A stretch of DNA of 52,614 nt from an uncultured Oscillospiraceae bacterium (GCA_934636865.1 CAKUBI010000010.1:1-52614), one strand, 5' to 3'. Numbered from the stretch's first letter, positions 36,699 through 45,853 are shown. Notes: generated by a model not told the origin, from the letters alone. A program made the numbers and translations.

Positions 36699-36713
36699 AC
36701 TATACCGTATAGT
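36699..36713. promoter_or_regulatory. Perfect palindrome at the ptsH promoter
   Basis: ACTATAC-C-GTATAGT is a 7+1+7 perfect palindrome overlapping the last bases of the -10 box and the expected transcription start. The position would suit a repressor. No consensus was recognised. Confidence 0.5.
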
Positions 36714-36738
36714 ATACCATCGCCGCGCCATTCGTCAA
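36711..36738 (-). promoter_or_regulatory. Promoter of ptsH
   Basis: Minus strand TTGACG (36733-36738), 16-bp spacer, TATACT (36711-36716), about 45 bases upstream of the HPr ATG. Confidence 0.8.
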
Positions 36739-36806
36739 TGTCATTTTTCGAGAATTTCAGCGGATTTGGCAATAAATACAGACAAAACGCCTTCCTATGG
36801 GCCGCT

Positions 36807-39188
36807 TTATTTCAACTCGACCACAGTTACGCCGGACTCTCCCTCGCCGTAATTGCCGAGCCGGAAGCTCTTAACGGCCTTGTTCCGCCGCAGCATCGCG
36901 TGCACGGCCTTGCGCAGCGCGCCCGTGCCCTTGCCGTGGATGATCGTCACCGTTTCAAGGTGCGCCATGACGGCGGAGTCGATATAGCTTTCCACCACGC
37001 TCTCGGCTTCGAGCGTCTCCATGCCGCGGATATCCAGCTCGCGCGCAGCGGCGGCCGTGCGCAGAATGCGCTGCGAGGGGGCGAACTGCGGCTGCTTTTT
37101 CGCCGTGGCGGCGCGCTCGGCCTCTTCAATGAGACGGACCTCATTGGCCTTGACCTTCATCTGCAGAGCGCCCGCCCTGAGCGTCAGCGTATCGCCCTTG
37201 ACAGCCGTGACCTCAGCCTGGCGCTTCGTGCCGGGGATCTCGACAAGGTCGCCCGCCTGAATGGGGCGCGAGGGCCTGGGGATAGGCTCCGCGCTCTCAT
37301 CGCGCACACCGACGGCGTCGCGCGCCTGCTTGATGCTGTGCATGATCGCGGCGCGCTGCTCGTTCATCTGCTGGGCGTCGAGCTTTTTCTGCTGCTTTCG
37401 CAGTGCGTCCAGCTCGCGGAAGGTATCGTCCGCGGCAGACTTCGCTTCGGCAAGAAGACGCTTGGCCTCGGCCTCGCCGCGGCTTCTGGCGTTCTCCTTC
37501 GCGCGCTCCATCTGCGTGCGGAATTCGCGCGCCTTGCGCGCGTCCTCCTCGCGCTGGGCGTAAAGGCGATCGACCTCCGCCTTTTCCTTCTCCAGCTGCT
37601 GCCGCTTCTGCTCCAACTGGGTGAGCACGTCCTCAAAGCGGACGCTCTCGCTGTCCATCTGGGCCTTGGCCTTTTCGATGACGCTCTCGGCAAGGCCCAG
37701 GCGCTTCGAGATCGCAAAGGCGTTCGACTTGCCGGGGATGCCGATGAGCAGCTTGTAGGTCGGGCAGAGGGTCTCCACGTCGAACTCGCAGCTGGCGTTT
37801 TCTACGCCCGCGGTCGTCATGGCGTAGGTCTTGAGCTCGGCATAGTGCGTGGTCGCGGCGATCTTCGCGCCGCAGCTGCGCGCCTGCTCGATCACGGCGA
37901 TGGCGAGCGCCGCGCCCTCGACCGGGTCCGTGCCCGCGCCCAGCTCGTCGAAGAGGATCAGGCTCTGGCCGTTCGCCTCGTCGAGGATCTGCACAATGTT
38001 TTTCATATGCGCCGAGAAGGTGGACAGGCTCTGCTCGATGCTCTGCTCGTCGCCGATGTCGGCGAGGACGGAGGTGAAAACGCTCACCTCGCTGCGGTCG
38101 TCGCATGGGATGTGCAGCCCGCACTGGGCCATCAGGCAGAGAAGGCCCAGCGTTTTAAGGCTGACGGTCTTGCCGCCGGTGTTCGGGCCGGTGATGACGA
38201 GCGTGTCGAAGCTGCGGCCCAGCTCGATGTCGATGGGCACGGCCTTTGCCGGGTCGAGCAGCGGGTGGCGCGCATGGCGCAGGTACACGCTGCCGTCCTT
38301 TCGGATCTCGGGCCGCATGGCGTTCATCTCATAGCTCAGCTCGCCGCGGGCGAAGATGAGGTCGAGGTGCACGAGGATGTCGTAATCCCACAGGATGTCG
38401 CGGCTGAAGCCCGCCGCCTCACCCGAGAGGGCGTAGAGGATGCGGTCGATCTCCTTTTCTTCCTTCGCTTCAAGCTCCTTGAGCTCGTTGTTGGCCTGCA
38501 CCACGCCCATCGGCTCGACGAAGATCGTCGCGCCGCTCGAGGACGTGTCGTGCACCAGTCCCGGCAGCTCCGCGCGGCACTCGGCCTTTACCGGCACGAC
38601 GAAGCGCCCGCCGCGCTGCGTGATGAGCGCGTCCTGCAAAACGCTGCGGTAGCTCGGGGACGAGATGATGCGCTGTAAGATCTGGCGGCCCTTGGCCGCC
38701 GCCGCGCGCTTGTGGCGGCGGATCTCGGCAAGCTCAGCGGAAGCGTTGTCCGCGATCTCCTCCTCGCTGAGGATGGCGGTCGTGATCTTTTCCTCCAAAA
38801 AGCGGTTTGCGTGGAGGGAGAGGAACATTTTGTCAATAACCGTGCCCTCCTCGTCCTCCTTATAATAGTCCTGCACGCGGCGCACGTTCGTGAGGAGGCC
38901 CGCAATGTCGAGCAGCTCGCGCGTGTTGAGCATGCCGCCGCGCTCGGCGCGCCCGAGCGATTCCGCCACGCTCTTCACGCCCGAGAACGACGGGCTGCCG
39001 CGCAGCATGATCATCCGGCGCGCCGCGTCCGTCTCGTCGAGCAGGCGGTTCACCTCGCCATAGTCGTCGGACGGCGTCAGCTTCCGCGCGCGGCTCTTGG
39101 CCTCGGCGCTGACGGCATGGCGTTCCAGCCGCTCCAGCAGCCGCGGCAGCTCCAGCACGCGGATGGATTTTTCAAACAGTTCACTCAT
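36807..39188 (-). CDS. mutS2: MutS2 family ATPase/endonuclease
   Basis: A 793-residue MutS2. The ATPase has Walker A VITGPNTGGKTVSLKTLG (about 328-345), FDELGAGTDPVEGAAL (Walker B) and a long coiled coil (about 510-620). The C-terminal Smr domain shows ELDIRGMETLEAE and HGKGTGALRKAV. It lacks the N-terminal mismatch-reading domain of MutS1. Known roles of MutS2 include suppressing recombination and, in Bacillus, rescuing collided ribosomes. The ATG at 39188 has GGAG close upstream. It follows recO by 48 bases, at the downstream end of the yqfC-to-mutS2 cluster. Confidence 0.96.
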   Translation of the reverse strand: MSELFEKSIRVLELPRLLERLERHAVSAEAKSRARKLTPSDDYGEVNRLLDETDAARRMIMLRGSPSFSGVKSVAESLGRAERGGMLNTRELLDIAGLLTNVRRVQDYYKEDEEGTVIDKMFLSLHANRFLEEKITTAILSEEEIADNASAELAEIRRHKRAAAAKGRQILQRIISSPSYRSVLQDALITQRGGRFVVPVKAECRAELPGLVHDTSSSGATIFVEPMGVVQANNELKELEAKEEKEIDRILYALSGEAAGFSRDILWDYDILVHLDLIFARGELSYEMNAMRPEIRKDGSVYLRHARHPLLDPAKAVPIDIELGRSFDTLVITGPNTGGKTVSLKTLGLLCLMAQCGLHIPCDDRSEVSVFTSVLADIGDEQSIEQSLSTFSAHMKNIVQILDEANGQSLILFDELGAGTDPVEGAALAIAVIEQARSCGAKIAATTHYAELKTYAMTTAGVENASCEFDVETLCPTYKLLIGIPGKSNAFAISKRLGLAESVIEKAKAQMDSESVRFEDVLTQLEQKRQQLEKEKAEVDRLYAQREEDARKAREFRTQMERAKENARSRGEAEAKRLLAEAKSAADDTFRELDALRKQQKKLDAQQMNEQRAAIMHSIKQARDAVGVRDESAEPIPRPSRPIQAGDLVEIPGTKRQAEVTAVKGDTLTLRAGALQMKVKANEVRLIEEAERAATAKKQPQFAPSQRILRTAAAARELDIRGMETLEAESVVESYIDSAVMAHLETVTIIHGKGTGALRKAVHAMLRRNKAVKSFRLGNYGEGESGVTVVELK

Positions 39189-39236
39189 AGTTTTCTCCGA
39201 AATATTGATTCCGATCCGTATTTCTTTCGACAATTA

Positions 39237-40001
39237 TTACGACAAGTTGACATTTTTCAACCCTTTGTAGAAGTCCAGTGTCCGAAACCGGCGGTCGAGC
39301 TGGACCTGGGCAAAGACCTCGCAGGCCGCAGAAAAGCGCCGCTCCGTCTCCCCGTTCAGGGCAAAGGAGAGCATGCGCTTCGGCTCGGAAAAGAGAACGT
39401 GGCGCATCGCCGCGAGCGAGCCCTCGTCGAGCGGCAGAAGGCCCGCCGCGCCCGGTCCCGCGCAGCCGCGGCACATGACCACGCCCTGCTGCGCGTCGAA
39501 CACCGGGGAGGCCGGCGCGTGCGCACCGCAGACGGCACAGCCGTCGAGCAGCGGCTCATAGCCCGAGAGGGCCAGAAGCTTCAGCTCAAACGCCGCCTTG
39601 ACCAGCGTCTGCGGTTTTTTGAGCTCGCTGAGCGCGTAGAGCGAGTTGAGCAACAGCGATAAGAGCTCCGGCGCTTCCTCGCCCTCCGCCGTGACGCACT
39701 CGGTCATTTCCGCAAAATACGACGCGAGCGACAATAGCTCGATATCCTGCCGCACGCCGTCGAAAAGCGAGATCGTAGACGCCTCGTCGAGGTAGTACCA
39801 GTTCCCGCGCGCGTAGATCGTGAGCTCTGAGAACGCCAGAAGCTCGCACGCCGCCGCGATGCGGCTGCCCTTGCGCCGCGCGCCGCGCGCCACGAGCGCG
39901 ATCTTGCCGAGCGAGTCGGTCAGAAGGGTCAGTATGTAGTCGGCCTCCTTCGTCGGCGTGACGCGGAGGACGATGCCTTTGATGACAAGTTTTCCGGGCA
40001 T
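39237..40001 (-). CDS. recO: DNA repair protein RecO
   Basis: A recombination mediator loading RecA with RecR at single-strand gaps. The 254 residues contain an N-terminal OB fold (KGIVLRVTPTKEADYILTLLT, about 7-27) and a C-terminal zinc finger CAVCGAH...CRGC (about 164-190), with all four cysteines present. The ATG at 40001 has GGAGGGG upstream. It lies 60 bases downstream of a small yqzL-like gene and era, the same order as in Bacillus. Confidence 0.94.
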   Translation of the reverse strand: MPGKLVIKGIVLRVTPTKEADYILTLLTDSLGKIALVARGARRKGSRIAAACELLAFSELTIYARGNWYYLDEASTISLFDGVRQDIELLSLASYFAEMTECVTAEGEEAPELLSLLLNSLYALSELKKPQTLVKAAFELKLLALSGYEPLLDGCAVCGAHAPASPVFDAQQGVVMCRGCAGPGAAGLLPLDEGSLAAMRHVLFSEPKRMLSFALNGETERRFSAACEVFAQVQLDRRFRTLDFYKGLKNVNLS

Positions 40002-40061
40002 TGCATTCCCCTCCAAGGGGCATAAATTCAGCACTGTAAAGGTATTTCACCTTGCAGCTTT

Positions 40062-40151
40062 TCAGGGTCCAGCGTGCTCTTCCCGCACCGCCAGCAGGTA
40101 AAATACCGGCGCGCCGGTGCGCAGAAAGAGCGCGAAATAGCCGTTGTCCAC
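40062..40151 (-). CDS. yqzL: YqzL-like micro-protein
   Basis: A 29-residue open frame between era and recO starting at GTG (40151) with GAGGTG seven bases upstream, reading MDNGYFALFLRTGAPVFYLL to a TGA at 40062. The pattern aromatic-x2-Phe-x2-Thr-Gly-x-Pro-x-x-Tyr-Leu-Leu is that of the YqzL family, whose members of 40-50 residues sit in exactly this position in Bacillus. It is shorter than usual. The family function is unknown. Confidence rests on context, a good ribosome site and the motif. Confidence 0.6.
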   Translation of the reverse strand: MDNGYFALFLRTGAPVFYLLAVREEHAGP

Positions 40152-40211
40152 GTTGCTTCACCTCATGGATAGCATGAGAAAAAGCGCGCGGAATATGGCT
40201 GGGAAAATTTC

Positions 40212-41108
40212 TTACTGCTCGTCGTAGCCGAAGCTTCTGATATAGTTCATGTTGTCTCTCCAATTCTCTTTGACCTTGACCCAGGTCTCGAGGTAGACCT
40301 TCGTGCCCATGAAGCGCTCGATGTCCTGGCGCGCCTCGGTCGAGATCTTTTTGAGCATCGCGCCGTTCTTGCCGATGATGATGCCCTTGTGGCTGGCCTT
40401 TTCGCAGTAGATGGTCGCATCGACCTCGATGACCTCGTCGTCGCGCTCGATGAAGCGCGTGATCTCGACCGCCGTGCCGTGCGGGATCTCCTTGTCAAGG
40501 TTGCGCAGCAGCTTTTCGCGCACGATCTCGGCCACGACCTGACGGTCGGGCTGGTCGGTGGTCATACCGTCGGGAAAGAGCTGGGGACCCTCGGCGGCGT
40601 ACTTCGAAAGCTCGCCCATCAGCTCGTCCAGTCCCTCGTGCGTGCGCGCGGAGATGGGGATAATGGCGTCGAAGGGGTAGGCCGCGCTGTAGGCCGCGAT
40701 GACGGCGAGCAGCTCGTCCTTTTTCTCGACGGTGTCGATCTTGTTGATGCATAAAATCGCCGGCAGGTGCGACTGCTTGATCTTTTCGATCAGTTCTGCC
40801 TCAGGGATGCCGACGTGCGCCACCGGCTCCACGAGCAGCAGCACCGCGTCCACGTCCGCGATGGATTCGCGCGTGACCTTGACCATATAGTCGCCCAGGC
40901 GGTTGCGCGCCTTGTGGAAGCCCGGCGTGTCGAGCAGCACATACTGCGTGTCGCCGCGGTTTACCACGCCGTAAATGCGGTTGCGCGTGGTCTGGGGCTT
41001 GTTGGACACGATGGCGATCTTCTCGCCGACAAGCGCGTTGGTCAGGCTGGATTTGCCGACGTTGGGCCGTCCGCAGACGGTGATCATGGCGGTTTTCGTC
41101 TTGTTCAT
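40212..41108 (-). CDS. era: GTPase Era
   Basis: A ribosome-assembly GTPase that binds the 3-prime end of 16S rRNA. The 298 residues have G1 GRPNVGKSSL (about 13-22), G2 TTRNRIYG, G3 DTPGF, G4 NKIDT, and a C-terminal KH domain (GIIIGKNGAMLKKI, about 243-256). The ATG at 41108 follows GAGGATCACC. It lies downstream of ybeY with a 76-base gap; the Bacillus dgkA and cdd genes usually between them are missing. Confidence 0.97.
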   Translation of the reverse strand: MNKTKTAMITVCGRPNVGKSSLTNALVGEKIAIVSNKPQTTRNRIYGVVNRGDTQYVLLDTPGFHKARNRLGDYMVKVTRESIADVDAVLLLVEPVAHVGIPEAELIEKIKQSHLPAILCINKIDTVEKKDELLAVIAAYSAAYPFDAIIPISARTHEGLDELMGELSKYAAEGPQLFPDGMTTDQPDRQVVAEIVREKLLRNLDKEIPHGTAVEITRFIERDDEVIEVDATIYCEKASHKGIIIGKNGAMLKKISTEARQDIERFMGTKVYLETWVKVKENWRDNMNYIRSFGYDEQ

Positions 41109-41184
41109 AACAGGTGATCCTCAACTTTCTTTTGTGTTGAACATTTTTATTTTACCCCCGCAGAGGGGTCTGTACACGTTTGAT

Positions 41185-41676
41185 TTACCGCGCAAGGTCG
41201 AGGCGCTGCATGATCGCTTCCTCATGCGCGCGCATCTGCGCCTTCATGGGTCCCTCGTCCAGATGGTCGTAGCCCAGAAGGTGCAGCACCGAATGCGTCA
41301 CAAGATACGCAAGCTCGCGGCGGTTCGAGTGGCCGTATTCCTTCGCCTGCGCGGCGACATGCTCGAGCGAGATGACCATATCGCCGAGCGGTACGAGCCC
41401 CGTGCCGGGGTCGGCGTCCTCCTCACCCGGCAGCTCGCCGGGCGTAAGCTCAAACATCGGGAAGCTCAAAACGTCCGTCGCGCGGTCCACCTGACGCATC
41501 TCGCGGTTGATCTCGTGGATGGTCTCGTCGTTCGTCAGGCGCACGTCGATCTCGCAGGGGAAGTCCACCCCCTCGGCGGCGAGCGCCGTGCGGATGACCC
41601 TGCGGATGAAGGCGCGCTTGCTGTCGCTCACGCCGGGCACATCCGCCGTGACGGGAAGATAATGTCTCTTTGCCAT
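41185..41676 (-). CDS. ybeY: Endoribonuclease YbeY
   Basis: A single-strand RNase involved in rRNA maturation and ribosome quality control. The 163 residues carry the zinc-binding motif HSVLHLLGYDH (about 126-136) and the conserved NREMRQVDRATDVLSFP region. Its ATG overlaps the phoH stop by one base (TAATG), a sign of coupled translation. In Bacillus a pgpH (yqfF) gene lies between phoH and ybeY; it is absent here. Confidence 0.95.
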   Translation of the reverse strand: MAKRHYLPVTADVPGVSDSKRAFIRRVIRTALAAEGVDFPCEIDVRLTNDETIHEINREMRQVDRATDVLSFPMFELTPGELPGEEDADPGTGLVPLGDMVISLEHVAAQAKEYGHSNRRELAYLVTHSVLHLLGYDHLDEGPMKAQMRAHEEAIMQRLDLAR

Positions 41677-42647
41677 TACTTTTTCCTCTTTTCGTTCCGC
41701 GCGGCCTCATAGTCCGCGTAGGCCTTGATGATGCGCTGGACCATCACGTGACGCACCACGTCCTGATCGGTCAGCTCGCAGATGCCGATGCCCTCGACGT
41801 CTTTGAGCACGCGCACGGCCTGCTTCAGGCCGCTCATCTTGTCCGGCGGCAGGTCGATCTGCGTCACGTCGCCGGTGATGACCATTTTCGAGTTGAAGCC
41901 CATGCGTGTCAAGAACATCTTCATCTGCTCGCAGGAGGTGTTCTGCGCCTCGTCGAGGATAATGAAGCTGTCGTCCAGCGTGCGGCCGCGCATATAGGCA
42001 AGGGGCGCGACCTCGATATTGCCGCGCTCGAGGTACTTCTGGTACGTCTCCGCGCCGAGCATGTCGAACAGCGCGTCATACAGCGGGCGCAGGTAGGGAT
42101 CGACCTTGCTCTGCAGGTCGCCCGGCAGGAAGCCCAGCCGCTCGCCTGCCTCGACCGCGGGGCGCGTGAGGATGATGCGGTTCACCTTGCGCTCGCGGAA
42201 GGCCGCGACCGCCGCGGCGACGGCGAGATAGGTCTTGCCCGTGCCCGCGGGGCCGACGCCGATGGTGATGGTGTTTTTCAAAACGGACTCCATATACCGC
42301 TTCTGTCCGATGGTCTTGGGCTTGATGGGGCGGCCCTTGGAGCTGATGCAGATCACGTCCTGCGTCAGCTCGCTGATGCGCTCCTCCTGCCCCGCGCGCA
42401 CGAGCGAGATCACATAGCGCACGTTCTGCTCGGTGATCGGCTCGCCGCGGTTCGAGAGCGTCAGAAGCGCGTTCAGCGCCTTCGCCGCGAGCATCGTATC
42501 CTCGACCTCGCCGTTTACGCGCAGCTCGCCCTCGCGGTTCGACACCGTGACCTTGAATTCCGATTCGATCAGCCGCACGTTCTCGTCGAACGAGCCGAAC
42601 AAATTGACCGCCTGCTCCATGCGCTCAATGCTGATGCGCTGCTCCAT
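41676..42647 (-). CDS. phoH: PhoH-like (PhoH/YbeZ) ATPase
   Basis: A 323-residue P-loop protein: an N-terminal KH-like region (about 20-90), Walker [16 protein letters not shown] (about 130-144), and Walker [31 protein letters not shown] is a strong family block. PhoH/YbeZ proteins associate with YbeY and are thought to be RNA-directed ATPases; adjacency to ybeY here agrees. It starts at 42647 with AGGAGG upstream and lies 24 bases after yqfD. Confidence 0.95.
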   Translation of the reverse strand: MEQRISIERMEQAVNLFGSFDENVRLIESEFKVTVSNREGELRVNGEVEDTMLAAKALNALLTLSNRGEPITEQNVRYVISLVRAGQEERISELTQDVICISSKGRPIKPKTIGQKRYMESVLKNTITIGVGPAGTGKTYLAVAAAVAAFRERKVNRIILTRPAVEAGERLGFLPGDLQSKVDPYLRPLYDALFDMLGAETYQKYLERGNIEVAPLAYMRGRTLDDSFIILDEAQNTSCEQMKMFLTRMGFNSKMVITGDVTQIDLPPDKMSGLKQAVRVLKDVEGIGICELTDQDVVRHVMVQRIIKAYADYEAARNEKRKK

Positions 42648-42671
42648 GCTGTGATTCCTCCTGAAAAAATG

Positions 42672-43883
42672 CTATCCTTCGTCCACCGCGATGGGCACCT
42701 CCCGCCCGATCTGCTCCTCACATTCCGCGCTGAGCGTGACGAGCAGGGTGTTCCCCTGCACCGCCGAGGCGATGCGCTCGCTTATTACGCTGCCGTCCTT
42801 TCCGAGGAGGGCGGCGAGCTGCGCGCTGAGCACCTCCGCACCGATCGTCTCCGCCTCGGCACGCGTGCGCGTGACGGAGACCGTTTCATAGGGCAGATAC
42901 GTCTCCTTTTCCCAGGTGACGGGCAGGGAGACCAGGCCGAAAAGCGACCACGGTGTTTGATTCTTTATTTTATCACAATCGCTATGGCAAATGCTACTCC
43001 CTTTTGCGCCAATTTCCACCCGTTTTTCGCCCCAGAGAAGCGCATAGCCGTGCTTTTCCGCACCGGTATAGCTTTTCTTTTCATAGGTGAGCGGCACGCG
43101 GACGCTCAGCTCATACCACGTCCGCGCCCAGACCTCGCCCTTGCCGGCGAGAAAGCGCGTGGCGACGCTGGGACTCTCCGTGCCGCCGGTATCCACCACG
43201 CCCGCGATGAGAAGCTGCCCTTCGCGCACGCTCGTGCCGGGCAGGACCTGCTTCTCCCCGTCCAGCGCGCGCACCTTCGTCACAAGCCCCGCCTTCGCCG
43301 CGATGACGTTCGTCGGCGCGCTCTCGTTTACGGTCTCCGGTGGGCGCACACGCTCGCGCACCTGCACATAGGCCTTGCAGCCGCGCACGTTGACGGCGAG
43401 CCAGCAGAGGTCGTTCAGCTCCGGCAGCACGCGGTTGCAGATATCCTGCGACTTAAATGAATAGGCGAACGTCCCCCGGTGCACGCCCTGATCGCGCAGG
43501 GCGCGCAGGATCGTCTCCGTCGGCACGGTCTCGTTGCCCGTCACTTCAAAGTCCCAGATGAAAAAGGAATTGAGGACCAGAAGCATACCGCACAGCGCCC
43601 CGCCGAAGAGCAGCGCATAGCGGCGGCGAAAGCGCGCGAAAAAGAACGGCGCGCCCGCCGTGCGCTCCACCGCGATCTCCGCGCCGATGCCCTCGGCCGC
43701 GTGCCTCAGCGCGCGCAGGTCCCCGCGCGACAGGCAGAACGACAGCTCCGACGCGCCCAGCCATTCAAGGTCCCAGAACTCAATGCCCCGCGCCGAGCAC
43801 AGGTTCAGCACCCGCTCGGGGTATACGCTCTGCGCGCGCACGCGCACGCTGCCGCGCAGCAGCTTGACCGTTTTTTTCAGCAT
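42672..43883 (-). CDS. yqfD: Sporulation protein YqfD
   Basis: A 403-residue membrane protein. A soluble N-terminal part with the FWDLEWLGASELSF block precedes one clear transmembrane segment (about 90-110); a large outside-facing domain follows with NETVPTETILRALRDQGVHRGTF and a conserved region ending in an acidic tail. The length and order next to yqfC and phoH identify YqfD, a protein made under the mother-cell sigma-E in Bacillus. Its biochemical role is unknown. A TSUP- or enzyme-like motif is not seen. Confidence 0.9.
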   Translation of the reverse strand: MLKKTVKLLRGSVRVRAQSVYPERVLNLCSARGIEFWDLEWLGASELSFCLSRGDLRALRHAAEGIGAEIAVERTAGAPFFFARFRRRYALLFGGALCGMLLVLNSFFIWDFEVTGNETVPTETILRALRDQGVHRGTFAYSFKSQDICNRVLPELNDLCWLAVNVRGCKAYVQVRERVRPPETVNESAPTNVIAAKAGLVTKVRALDGEKQVLPGTSVREGQLLIAGVVDTGGTESPSVATRFLAGKGEVWARTWYELSVRVPLTYEKKSYTGAEKHGYALLWGEKRVEIGAKGSSICHSDCDKIKNQTPWSLFGLVSLPVTWEKETYLPYETVSVTRTRAEAETIGAEVLSAQLAALLGKDGSVISERIASAVQGNTLLVTLSAECEEQIGREVPIAVDEG

Positions 43884-43890
43884 AGCGCCC

Positions 43891-44175
43891 TCATCTCACA
43901 TATTCCACCGCGTCGATCCTGCCGGAAATGCGCACCTCCGCGTCCGTCATGCTGCGAAGCGTCAGGTCCTGTCCGCGCACGCGCAGGATGAGCGGCCCGG
44001 CGTTGACGTCGATCTGCTCCGTCCCGTAGGACAATATCCCGCCGTGCCCCTCTAAAAAAAGCTGCCGGTCGCCCAGCATCTCCAGATGGCACAGCCCCGC
44101 CACGATATCCGCCGGCAGGTCGAAAAACTCCGCGGCGCGGGTCATGGCGCGGCGCGGGCGTTCCCTTCGTTCCAT
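43891..44175 (-). CDS. yqfC: Sporulation protein YqfC
   Basis: A 94-residue protein with the YqfC pattern: FDLPADIVAGLCHLEMLGDRQ, then LEGHGGILSYGTEQIDVNAG and the LILRVRGQDLTLRSM ending. The ATG at 44175 is preferred. It is 7 bases upstream of yqfD and is the first gene of the long leftward cluster. Known in Bacillus as a sigma-E-dependent sporulation gene, so the cluster may have a sporulation promoter in addition to a housekeeping one; none was identified with confidence in 44176-44285. Confidence 0.88.
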   Translation of the reverse strand: MERRERPRRAMTRAAEFFDLPADIVAGLCHLEMLGDRQLFLEGHGGILSYGTEQIDVNAGPLILRVRGQDLTLRSMTDAEVRISGRIDAVEYVR

Positions 44176-44285
44176 TCTCCACTCCCCCTTCGGCAAAGCC
44201 TATGCGCTTGTGTCTGCGGATTTGCCTGTCCGCTTATGGGCAAGTTTGCCCGTCCCGCCGCATAAGGTTCACCGGGGGTGATGGA

Positions 44286-45221
44286 ATGAAGCTGCGTGCG
44301 CTGATAACGCCGCTTGCGCTGCTGCTCTGCCTTATTTTGCTGCTGGCCTTTCCGGATACGGGGGCGCAGGCCGCACGCGGCGCGCTCTCGCTCTGCGCGC
44401 AGACGGTCATCCCGTCGCTCTTTCCGTTTTTCGTGCTCTCGTCGCTGCTCATCTCCTGCGGCGCGTCCGGGCTGCTCTCGTCGCTGCTCGCGCCGCTGAT
44501 GCGTCCGCTGTTCGGCCTTTCGGGCGCAGGTGCGGCGGCGCTGGCGCTGGGGCTCTGCGGCGGCTATCCCGTCGGCGCGCGGACCTGCGCGGCGCTCGTC
44601 TCCTCCGGCGAAGCATCGCGCGAGGAGGGCGAGCGGCTGCTGCTTTTCTGCAACAACGCGGGGCCGGGGTTCCTTTTGGGAATCTGCGGCGGGGCGGTGT
44701 TTTCCTCGCCGCGCGCGGGCGCGGCGCTCTATCTTATCCACGTTTCCTCCGCGCTCTTCACAGGCATGCTGCTCACGCGCTGTCTGCCGCCGCTGCGCGC
44801 GCGGACGGCGCCGGCGGAAAAACGGCAGGCGCGCCCGCCGTTTTCCACAGCCCTTCCCGCCGCGGTGCAGGGCGCGCTCGCGGGCATTCTGAACGTCTGC
44901 GCCTTCGTGGTGTTCTTCACGGTTTTTACGCGCCTTCTGCTGCATGTGCTGCCGCCCTCTCTGCGCGCTCCCCTGCCGCTGTCGCTCATCCTCGGCTTTT
45001 TCGAGCTGACGAGCGGCGTAACGGCGCTGCCGAACGATCGCGCGGGCTTTCTTGCCTGCGCGGCACTGCTCGCCTGGGGCGGCGCAAGCGTCCACTGCCA
45101 GGCGCTCAGCGCGCTGGGCGGCTCACCCCTTTCGGGAAAATACTACCTGCGCGGCAAGGCCGTGCAGGCGCTGCTCTCGCTGCTTTTGTCCCTGCCTGCG
45201 CTGCCGTTTCTCTTCCCCTGA
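44286..45221 (+). CDS. ylbJ: Sporulation integral membrane protein YlbJ
   Basis: A 311-residue polytopic membrane protein with nucleoside-transporter-gate (Gate) type repeats: TVIPSLFPFFVLSSLL (about 44-59) and LALGLCGGYPVGARTCAAL, then FCNNAGPGFLLG. These three blocks are the YlbJ signature. In Bacillus ylbJ is sigma-E controlled and needed for resistant spores. The ATG at 44286 has GGGGGTGATGG upstream. It is divergent from yqfC and ends at a strong hairpin shared with rplT. Confidence 0.9.
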   Translation: MKLRALITPLALLLCLILLLAFPDTGAQAARGALSLCAQTVIPSLFPFFVLSSLLISCGASGLLSSLLAPLMRPLFGLSGAGAAALALGLCGGYPVGARTCAALVSSGEASREEGERLLLFCNNAGPGFLLGICGGAVFSSPRAGAALYLIHVSSALFTGMLLTRCLPPLRARTAPAEKRQARPPFSTALPAAVQGALAGILNVCAFVVFFTVFTRLLLHVLPPSLRAPLPLSLILGFFELTSGVTALPNDRAGFLACAALLAWGGASVHCQALSALGGSPLSGKYYLRGKAVQALLSLLLSLPALPFLFP

Positions 45222-45227
45222 GCGCAG

Positions 45228-45260
45228 AAAAACGCCGCTGCGGTCCGCAGCGGCGTTTTT
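45228..45260. terminator. Bidirectional terminator between ylbJ and rplT
   Basis: AAAAACGCCGCTGCG pairs perfectly with CGCAGCGGCGTTTTT across a GTC loop, with A and T runs on both sides. It ends ylbJ rightward and the infC-rpmI-rplT operon leftward. Confidence 0.93.
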
Positions 45261-45269
45261 TGTTTGAAC

Positions 45270-45620
45270 TCAGGCGTTCTTCGCAACCTCGACGAGCTTG
45301 GTGAAAGCGACGGGATCGCTGATGGCCATCTCGCTGAGCATCTTGCGGTTGATCTCGATGCCGGCGGTCTTCAGGCCGTGCATGAACGTGGAGTAGTTCA
45401 TGCCGTTGAGCTTGCAGGCTGCGGAGATACGGGTGATCCACAGGGAGCGGAAATCTCTCTTCTTCAGGCGGCGGCCGACATAAGCGTAGGTCAGGGACTT
45501 CATGACCTGCTCGTTGGCCATCTTGAAGTGGCGGGATTTGTTGCCCCAGTAGCCCTTGGCGAGCTTGAGGGTCTTGTTTCTTCTCTTGCGCGTCATCATC
45601 GCGCCTTTAACACGTGCCAT
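45270..45620 (-). CDS. rplT: 50S ribosomal protein L20
   Basis: A 116-residue L20, starting [20 protein letters not shown], with [21 protein letters not shown] and the C-terminal domain [21 protein letters not shown]20 is an early 50S assembly protein and, in Firmicutes, represses its own infC-rpmI-rplT operon by causing early termination in the leader; the attenuator at 46448-46474 fits this. It is the last gene of the operon. Confidence 0.98.
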   Translation of the reverse strand: MARVKGAMMTRKRRNKTLKLAKGYWGNKSRHFKMANEQVMKSLTYAYVGRRLKKRDFRSLWITRISAACKLNGMNYSTFMHGLKTAGIEINRKMLSEMAISDPVAFTKLVEVAKNA

Positions 45621-45655
45621 ATTGTAAAAGCCTCCTTAAAGCGTATCGTTGTAAA

Positions 45656-45853
45656 TTATTTGTAGGGGATCATCTTGCGGATCGTGCTGGCAGTGGTCTT
45701 GTCAGCATAGCCGCCCTGACGCAGACGACGGGTACGCTTGGTGGGCTTCTTGGTCAGGATGTGGCTCTTGAAAGCCTTGGCGACCTTGACCTTGCCGGTC
45801 TTGGTCAGGTTGAATCTCTTTTTGGAACCGCTGTGGGTTTTCAGCTTGGGCAT
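45656..45853 (-). CDS. rpmI: 50S ribosomal protein L35
   Basis: A 65-residue L35, [20 protein letters not shown], the standard length and N-terminus, with the C-terminal IRKMIPYK. The ATG at 45853 has GGAGAAACTACA upstream. It lies between infC (37 bases) and rplT (35 bases) in the conserved three-gene operon. Confidence 0.98.
   Translation of the reverse strand: MPKLKTHSGSKKRFNLTKTGKVKVAKAFKSHILTKKPTKRTRRLRQGGYADKTTASTIRKMIPYK

Noticed and set aside
41109..41184. Terminator between ybeY and era (CCCCTCTGCGGGG)
   Set aside because: The short stem has no T run on the minus strand, so read-through from ybeY to era is more likely.
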